Shown here piece by piece: positions 13,972-18,749 of a stretch of DNA of 18,749 bases. Location: positions 1 through 18,749 of the forward strand of contig DCGC01000001.1 in NCBI GenBank assembly GCA_002315165.1, read 5' to 3'. How positions within the stretch are numbered: position 1 is the first letter of the stretch; the number at the start of each line of letters is the position of its first letter. This stretch comes from Candidatus Saccharibacteria bacterium UBA1788. Lineage in GTDB: Bacteria > Patescibacteriota > Saccharimonadia > Saccharimonadales > Saccharimonadaceae. The position numbers and the translations under genes are program-made. Below the pieces are notes generated by a model. That model had not been told where the DNA came from and did not search any database. It saw only the letters and a list, made by a program, of their open reading frames with translations.

Positions 13972-14554
13972 GATTTTCTTTCTTGTATTTTTCTACACAC
14001 GCTGGACAAAGCGCTCGATATTCAATTTTAGAAGTGCCGTCGATTAAGACATCCGGCCCATCGAGAACGATTTTATTATTGAGAAATCTGCAATTCATGG
14101 TGGCTTTATGGCCGCATTCGCAAATAGTTTTAATCTCTTCTATATCATGAGCGATTTGCAAAAGTCGAGTAGCCCCCTCGAAACCGCCGTCTTCTTGGCG
14201 GAAGTTGAGGCGGAGTCCGTAGGCCATAACTGGAATGTCAAGTTGGATAGTAATTTGCATGAGCTGGTCGGCCTGGGCTTTTGTGAGGAACTGGGATTCA
14301 TCTACAAGAACACATGATACACCGGCAAAGTCAGTAGCGATGGCGGTGAAAATATCAGTATCTTTAGTGAAACATAAATCGGTCTCGCGTTCTGGTCCGA
14401 TACGGGTAAGAATTTTGTCACCGTTTTTAGTGTCGGTGGCCGGCTTGATAACGCAGACTTGGTGTCCGCGTTCTTCGTAATTGAACGCAACTTGAAGAAG
14501 CTGCATGGTTTTGCCGCAGCCCATTGCTCCGTAACGGAAATATAATTTAGCCAT
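13955..14554 (-). CDS. tdk: Thymidine kinase (type II)
   Basis: Phosphorylates thymidine to dTMP, a salvage reaction. The 199-residue protein has the P-loop GAMGCGKT (9-16), Walker B-like VLVDESQFL (82-90) with the catalytic E86, AYGLRLNFRQEDGGFEG (111-127) for nucleoside binding, and a zinc site formed by C145 and C147 (CECGHKA) with C183 and C186 (CPAC). Its TGA stop overlaps tmk by 17 bases. An extended -10 within the last codons of the upstream surface-protein gene lies 11 bases before the ATG, and there is no Shine-Dalgarno site. Confidence 0.95.
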   Translation of the reverse strand: MAKLYFRYGAMGCGKTMQLLQVAFNYEERGHQVCVIKPATDTKNGDKILTRIGPERETDLCFTKDTDIFTAIATDFAGVSCVLVDESQFLTKAQADQLMQITIQLDIPVMAYGLRLNFRQEDGGFEGATRLLQIAHDIEEIKTICECGHKATMNCRFLNNKIVLDGPDVLIDGTSKIEYRALCPACVEKYKKENHVHSN

Positions 14555-14559
14555 AGATG

Positions 14560-16278
14560 CTATTTATTATACCATCGACCAGGATTTTGTTGGGTATTTG
14601 TTGGATTTTGAATTGGTTTTTTCTTGTTTTTATTGACTATATATAGATAAACGAATAATCCGATTAGACCTAGAGAGATAACCGCAACGATAATAATAAA
14701 TAGGTAATTGATAGGTTTGGTTTCTTCAACTTGGATTGTAGCGGTTTCGTATGGGAAAGAGAAATTTAAGATATAAGTTGTAGTACTTCCGTCTTCGGCT
14801 GTTACAATTATTTGGACGGTGTCTTTATCCCCAATCGTGTCCCCACTAGAAATAACTTCGGCTTTTGAAGTAACTTTGGAAGGCATGGCTACGACATTGA
14901 CTTTTTCGATAACGTTGTCGATGGTGATATCGAAGCTAGTTTGGGAAGAATCGATGTCGATATATTGGTCGTTAATAACTAATCCGACCAGACTACTGTC
15001 GTTGTCTAATTTGGCGGCGTTTTCTTCTTGCCTAGAAATAGTGAGCTTATAGGTTTGGTTCGCTCCGTTTTCGGCCGTAACTATAATGGAGACTAAATTG
15101 TCGCCAACTTTGAGCTCTGGAAGCTCGGAAATTGAGACGGTGGCTTTTTGATCTTCGGCGACTGCGGTGACTGAAACGTTTTTAGTTTCGTATGGAACGG
15201 TAATTTTATAATCGTAGACGTCTTTGTTAAAATTGATGGAACCGGAAGTTGAGGTAAGAGAGCTTAAATTGGCGTTTGAACTTTTACCGGCGTCGCCAGC
15301 GCGGGTGATATAGAATGTGTAGGTTCTAGTGACCCCGCTTTCGGAGGTGACATTGATTTTTTGGGTGTTTTTGCCAACGGCTAGATTGATTGTTTGGGAT
15401 GGTGAATATTTGATGGTTGATTTTTGGTTGTTGAGTGCGCCGGTGATGGTGAACTTTGAGACCTCATTTCCAACGGAAATATAGTACGTGGTGGTCGACG
15501 GTTTAAAGCTAATTGAGCCGGTGGACAGCTGGACTGATTTTAAGGAGTTATCGGTATTGCAATTACGATAAACGCCAACAGTATAAGTTTTTGTGTTGCC
15601 ATTTTCGGCAGTAACTTTGATAGGGAAATTGTTTTGGCCGCAGGACAGGCTTTTAGTGCCGTTGCCACTAATGCTGGCTTTATTGGATTTTGCGGTGGCG
15701 TTGATAGTGATTTGGTTCGAAGAGGTATTTTGGACGTTGTAAGCGGTTACGTCGGGATTGAAACCTGGGTCTATATTGCCGTTAGAGACAGAAAGAGCGC
15801 TGAGTTTTGTTTCGTTGGATTTGGTATAGATGGAAGCGGTATTGCTATTGCTAATACTGGTAGGAGATTCGCCAGAGATGGTGGCGACAGGGTTGATTAG
15901 TTGGATAGTGTTATTCTCGCCGGCTTTGGTTGATTTGACGACGATGGTTGCGACTTCGAAACTACCAGTTTTGTTAGGCACTGAGACGATGAGGTGGCTA
16001 GAATCTGAGGTGGAAGTGATACCGCTAGCACCGCTTATTGAAACTACTGAGAGTCCGTTGGTCGAGATAGCGGCATTGATATAGCTAACTGAAGCGCTAG
16101 ATGCGGCTTGAACGGAGCAAGTGCTTTGGTCTGTATTGACTGACGAAAAAGTTGATTTATCGCAAGTAATAGAAAGCGAGACGGAGGCTGCAGAGGCATT
16201 ATGTACGAAAAAAGATGCGAAAAGGAGACTTAGCGATAGGGCTGGGATGAATTTTAACTTAAAAGCTTTTACCACCAT
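14560..16278 (-). CDS. Secreted membrane-anchored surface protein with cadherin-like beta-sandwich repeats
   Basis: About 572 residues from the ATG at 16278. I prefer this start because the first ATG of the open frame (16293) overlaps the -10 box, and MVVKAFKLKF followed by a hydrophobic run and HNASA (26-30) is a textbook signal peptide. Residues about 31-155 form a Ser/Thr-rich beta domain with two cysteines (C39, C54), possibly cohesin-like. Four tandem repeats of about 80 residues follow (about 158-238, 245-326, 337-416, 429-509), each beginning L-x-x-L-x-x-x-x-G or similar and ending with a V-T-A-E-(N/D)-G-x-x-x-T-Y block, the mark of Cadherin-like beta-sandwich domains (PF12733 type). 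A single membrane helix (about 523-548) and a basic tail NKNKKK anchor it. A role in host or surface contact is inferred; the exact function is unknown. Confidence 0.85.
   Translation of the reverse strand: MVVKAFKLKFIPALSLSLLFASFFVHNASAASVSLSITCDKSTFSSVNTDQSTCSVQAASSASVSYINAAISTNGLSVVSISGASGITSTSDSSHLIVSVPNKTGSFEVATIVVKSTKAGENNTIQLINPVATISGESPTSISNSNTASIYTKSNETKLSALSVSNGNIDPGFNPDVTAYNVQNTSSNQITINATAKSNKASISGNGTKSLSCGQNNFPIKVTAENGNTKTYTVGVYRNCNTDNSLKSVQLSTGSISFKPSTTTYYISVGNEVSKFTITGALNNQKSTIKYSPSQTINLAVGKNTQKINVTSESGVTRTYTFYITRAGDAGKSSNANLSSLTSTSGSINFNKDVYDYKITVPYETKNVSVTAVAEDQKATVSISELPELKVGDNLVSIIVTAENGANQTYKLTISRQEENAAKLDNDSSLVGLVINDQYIDIDSSQTSFDITIDNVIEKVNVVAMPSKVTSKAEVISSGDTIGDKDTVQIIVTAEDGSTTTYILNFSFPYETATIQVEETKPINYLFIIIVAVISLGLIGLFVYLYIVNKNKKKPIQNPTNTQQNPGRWYNK
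14566..14574 (-). promoter_or_regulatory. Extended -10 promoter of tdk-tmk
   Basis: The minus strand reads TGGTATAAT, encoded by the Trp-Tyr-Asn codons at the end of the surface-protein gene and ending 11 bases before the tdk ATG; a leader of about 4 bases is expected. No good -35. Confidence 0.55.
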
Positions 16279-16291
16279 AATTAACATTACC

Positions 16292-16321
16292 ATTATAACA
16301 TGGCTATGTTAAAAATGTAAA
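16292..16321 (-). promoter_or_regulatory. Promoter of the surface-protein gene
   Basis: The minus strand has -35 TTTACA (16316-16321, five of six), an 18-base spacer ending in TGT, and -10 TATAAT (16292-16297). The spacer holds a small inverted repeat TAACAT-GGCT-ATGTTA (16296-16311). The -10 overlaps the first in-frame ATG, which is why I place the start at the third ATG, 13 bases downstream. Confidence 0.7.
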
Positions 16322-16324
16322 ATA

Positions 16325-18067
16325 TTAATTTTCTGAAAATTGAGAATTATATAGTTCGGTGTAAAAGCCGTTTTGTTTGAGAAGAGTTTCGTGATTCCCT
16401 TGTTCAATAATTGTGCCGTTTTTCATGACGAGGATTTTGTCGGCGTTACGGATAGTAGAAAGGCGGTGGGCAATGATGAATGAGGTGCGACCGTTGGTGA
16501 TTTTGTCTAGGGCGTCTTGAATCAATTGTTCGGTTCTAGTATCAACATTGGAAGTTGCTTCATCTAAAATCATCATTGGTGGGTTAGAGATGATGGCGCG
16601 GGCAATTGTGAGAAGTTGTTTTTCTCCGGCGGAGATATTGTCAGAATCTTCGGAAATGACGGTTTTGTAGCCATCGCTGAGAGATTCGATATAATGGTCG
16701 ATATTGGCTATTTTTGCAGCGCGTCGAATTGTCTCGAAGTTTGCTGAAGCATTACCGTAGCGCAAGTTGTCTTCAATCGTTCCTGAAAAGAGCCAGGTGT
16801 CTTGAAGTACCATGCCGAATAATTTACGAACGTCGGAACGTTTTATTTCTTTGGTCGAAACGTCGTCAATGAGAATTTCTCCAGAATTTGGATCATAAAA
16901 ACGCATTAATAGATTAATAATGGTAGTCTTTCCTGCTCCGGTTGGACCCACAATTGCGACTTTTTCGCCTGGATTGATTTTGATAGAGAAGTTTTTAATT
17001 GTTGGCTTTTCGTTGTAAGAAAAATCGACATTTTTAAATTCGACAGATCCTTGAACTCGTCGGAGAGTTTTCGCATGAGCAGGGTCTGGTTTTTCCTCAG
17101 GTTCTTCTAAGAAGCTGAAAATACGTTCAGAAGCAGCTAATGTCATTTGGAAATTGGCGGCAATTTGGGAGATATTAGTGATTGGTCGGTTGAACTGCCC
17201 TACGTATTGGATAAATGATTGTAGGCTACCAATTAGTAACTTTCCGGAAATGACATAATTACCACCAAAGATACAAATGGCAATATAGCTGAGATTGGTG
17301 AAAAAATGTGTAAATGGAAAAGCAAGAGACGAAAGGAATTGAGACTTCCAAGATTCTTCATAGAGTGTTTGGTTGATTTTTTGGAATTTTATAAAGGAGT
17401 CGGTTTCGTGAGAGTTGGCTTTTATAACTAATTGACCAGAATAATTTTCTTCTATGTCGCTATTGAGTTTGCCGAGTGTGACGCGTTGAGCGTGAAAAAG
17501 TTTTTGGGCTCGTTTCATGATTCTGCCAATAGACAAAATTGAAACAGGGACGGCAATAATAGCGATAATAGATAGTGGCAATGAGATGATGAACATCATA
17601 ACTAGAATACCAATTACGGTTGTGATGCTGGAAATGATTTCAGTAAGTTCTTCGGAGAGTGAGTTGGCAAGAACATCAACGTCGTTACTCATACGAGAGA
17701 GTGTGTCGCCGAATTGGTGCTTATCGAAGTAGGAAATTGGAAGGCGGGAGATTTTTTCAATAATCTGTGCGCGTAGCATTTTGGTGTATTTTGCAGTTGC
17801 AATGGCGGTAATAAAATGTTCGCCATAAGTTAAGGCTGCCGAGATTAGAAAAATAACGACGAGAAGAATGACTTTTTGGGTGATTGGACTCCAGTCAATT
17901 TTGCCAGTAGTGGAGAGGCTTTCTACGGCGGAAGTTGTCATGTCTCCAAGGATTTTTGGCCCAAAAATTGCAAGAATTGCAGAGAGCAGTGCACAAACGA
18001 TGCCGGTAATAATTAGTGGGGCGACGGGCTTTAATGAACGGATTAGTTTCGTGATTGAATTTTTCAT
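16325..18067 (-). CDS. ABC exporter subunit (fused membrane and ATPase domains), non-canonical signature motif
   Basis: Type IV (exporter) ABC half-transporter of 580 residues. The membrane domain (about 1-320) has six predicted helices with the coupling segment RLPISYFDKHQFGDTLSRMSNDVD (108-131 region). The ATPase domain has Walker A GPTGAGKTT (374-382), Q-loop VLQDTWLFSGTI (420-431, Q422), signature ISAGEKQL (478-485) instead of LSGGQ, Walker B MILDEATSNVD (499-509) with catalytic E503, and switch H534 in IIAHRLSTI. It therefore has the catalytic residues but a degenerate signature. Its ATG shares a base with the stop of the upstream ABC gene (TAATG), with AGGAG upstream, so the two are coupled and probably form a heterodimer. 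Substrate (lipid, peptide, drug) unknown. Confidence 0.93.
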   Translation of the reverse strand: MKNSITKLIRSLKPVAPLIITGIVCALLSAILAIFGPKILGDMTTSAVESLSTTGKIDWSPITQKVILLVVIFLISAALTYGEHFITAIATAKYTKMLRAQIIEKISRLPISYFDKHQFGDTLSRMSNDVDVLANSLSEELTEIISSITTVIGILVMMFIISLPLSIIAIIAVPVSILSIGRIMKRAQKLFHAQRVTLGKLNSDIEENYSGQLVIKANSHETDSFIKFQKINQTLYEESWKSQFLSSLAFPFTHFFTNLSYIAICIFGGNYVISGKLLIGSLQSFIQYVGQFNRPITNISQIAANFQMTLAASERIFSFLEEPEEKPDPAHAKTLRRVQGSVEFKNVDFSYNEKPTIKNFSIKINPGEKVAIVGPTGAGKTTIINLLMRFYDPNSGEILIDDVSTKEIKRSDVRKLFGMVLQDTWLFSGTIEDNLRYGNASANFETIRRAAKIANIDHYIESLSDGYKTVISEDSDNISAGEKQLLTIARAIISNPPMMILDEATSNVDTRTEQLIQDALDKITNGRTSFIIAHRLSTIRNADKILVMKNGTIIEQGNHETLLKQNGFYTELYNSQFSEN

Positions 18068-18749
18068 TATTTAATCTCCTCGGCGATTTTGGCTTCGTTT
18101 ATATATTCGGCTTCGGAAAGTTGGGATTTGACAATTTCTTGGTAGACTTTGCACGACTTAAGGAGATTATAATGTTTTCCCTTTCCGACGATTTTGCCAT
18201 TTTCGAGGACGACAATTTGATCAGCATTTTTGATGGTGTTGATGCGTTGCGCAACGATGAGAACGATGGAGTTTTTAGTGACCGGCTTGAGCGCGGCGCG
18301 TAGTTTTTGGTCAGTTTTCATATCGAGTGCGGAAAATGAGTCGTCGAAAATATAGATTTCTGGATTTTTGGCGATGGCGCGAGCAATAGAAAGACGTTGG
18401 CGTTGGCCGCCGGAAACGTTGGTGCCGCCTTGGGCGACGTGCGAATCGTATTTTTTGTCGAGCTTTTGGATAAAGCTGTCAGCTTGGGCCACTTTAGCGG
18501 CCTTTTTCATTTCGTTGTCGGTGATATTTTTAGCGCCGAATTTGATATTTGAGGCAATGGTTCCAGTAAAGAGGAGGCCTTTTTGAGGTACGAAACCGAT
18601 ACGGGAAATAAGGTCGTTTTCGGAGTAATTTTTAAGGTTAAGGTCATCGAGTAGAATTTCTCCATCGGTGGCTTCGTAAAAGCGAGGAACAAGGTTAATA
18701 AGAGTGGATTTGCCGGATCCGGTTGAACCAATAAAAGCGATAGTTTCGC
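18067..18749 (-). CDS. ABC exporter subunit, ATPase domain with degenerate catalytic residues (5' end outside window)
   Basis: The C-terminal 227 codons of a second ABC half-transporter; the frame stays open to the right edge, so the membrane domain lies outside. Motifs: Walker A GSTGSGKST (near the edge), Q-loop FVPQKGLLFTGTI, a fully canonical signature VSGGQRQRLSIARA, Walker B IYIFDDSFSALD where the catalytic Glu after the Asp is Asp, and VAQRINTI where the switch His is Gln. This combination (Asp for Glu, Gln for His, intact signature) is the mark of the degenerate partner in heterodimeric exporters such as TM287/288. A lysine/glutamate-rich tail ends with EEIK and the stop overlaps the next ABC gene. 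Confidence 0.92.
   Translation of the reverse strand, partial: ETIAFIGSTGSGKSTLINLVPRFYEATDGEILLDDLNLKNYSENDLISRIGFVPQKGLLFTGTIASNIKFGAKNITDNEMKKAAKVAQADSFIQKLDKKYDSHVAQGGTNVSGGQRQRLSIARAIAKNPEIYIFDDSFSALDMKTDQKLRAALKPVTKNSIVLIVAQRINTIKNADQIVVLENGKIVGKGKHYNLLKSCKVYQEIVKSQLSEAEYINEAKIAEEIK

Noticed and set aside
14560..16278. Tandem DNA repeat within the surface-protein gene
   Set aside because: The four repeats are clear only at the protein-pattern level; I see no near-identical DNA copies that would mark recent duplication.
16311..16345. AATTTT-CAG-AAAATT hairpin at the end of the second ABC gene followed by T-rich sequence
   Set aside because: Only six A-T pairs, inside the coding end, and with no continuous T tract next to the stem, so too weak to call a terminator.
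1..18749. Recoded UGA (glycine), as in some Patescibacteria such as Gracilibacteria and SR1
   Set aside because: TGA ends rpiB, tdk and the LOG gene at the expected lengths, and no in-frame TGA occurs inside conserved genes.
1..18749. tRNA, rRNA, CRISPR array, insertion sequence, prophage or toxin-antitoxin genes
   Set aside because: No matching structures or coding motifs; the gaps between genes are all under about 140 bases and are accounted for by promoters and terminators.

Overview
The window is a compact stretch of a bacterial chromosome with 20 protein genes, all on the minus strand, so transcription runs from high to low coordinates. The longest gap between genes is about 130 bases. 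I see no tRNA, rRNA, CRISPR, insertion sequence or phage gene. TAA, TAG and TGA all act as stops, so the code is standard. Small enzymes, short leaders, streamlined proteins and the gene mix suggest a Candidate Phyla Radiation (Patescibacteria) genome, most likely Saccharibacteria (TM7). That assignment is an inference from style and protein character; no rRNA gene is present to test it.

Layout in transcription order. (1) 18749-16325: two adjacent ABC-exporter genes, the first cut by the window edge, whose motifs fit a heterodimer with one degenerate ATP site. (2) 16278-14560: a secreted, membrane-anchored surface protein with four cadherin-like beta-sandwich repeats. (3) 14554-13360: thymidine kinase and thymidylate kinase, overlapping by 17 bases. 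(4) 13318-11723: an FAD-linked oxidase that lacks the family's usual metal-binding histidines. (5) 11714-10434: trigger factor. (6) 10300-9405: rpsL-rpsG, a shortened str operon with a leader hairpin and a terminator. (7) 9286-8846: an orphan small protein resembling an SPFH/band-7 core, with the best consensus promoter in the window and its own terminator. (8) 8752-4958: an operon of GAPDH, RpiB, an Rpe-like epimerase, a PfkB kinase and a LOG-family phosphoribohydrolase. (9) 4937-3389: iscS-iscU. (10) 3379-2585: a short GpsA. (11) 2570-1: a UvrD/Rep-family helicase that appears to run into a PD-(D/E)XK nuclease domain beyond the window.

Two themes link the genes. The first is scavenging: Tdk/Tmk recover thymidine, while LOG plus PfkB plus RpiB plus Rpe plus GAPDH could move ribose from nucleotides or nucleosides into lower glycolysis. 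The second is unusually tight expression signals. Seven promoters carry an extended -10 (TGn before TATAAT or TATACT). For iscS, tig, gpsA and probably tdk, the -10 box lies only 6-11 bases before the start codon with no Shine-Dalgarno sequence, which points to leaderless or nearly leaderless mRNAs. Other genes (iscU, rpsG, gap, the FAD oxidase, the second ABC gene) have clear Shine-Dalgarno sites.
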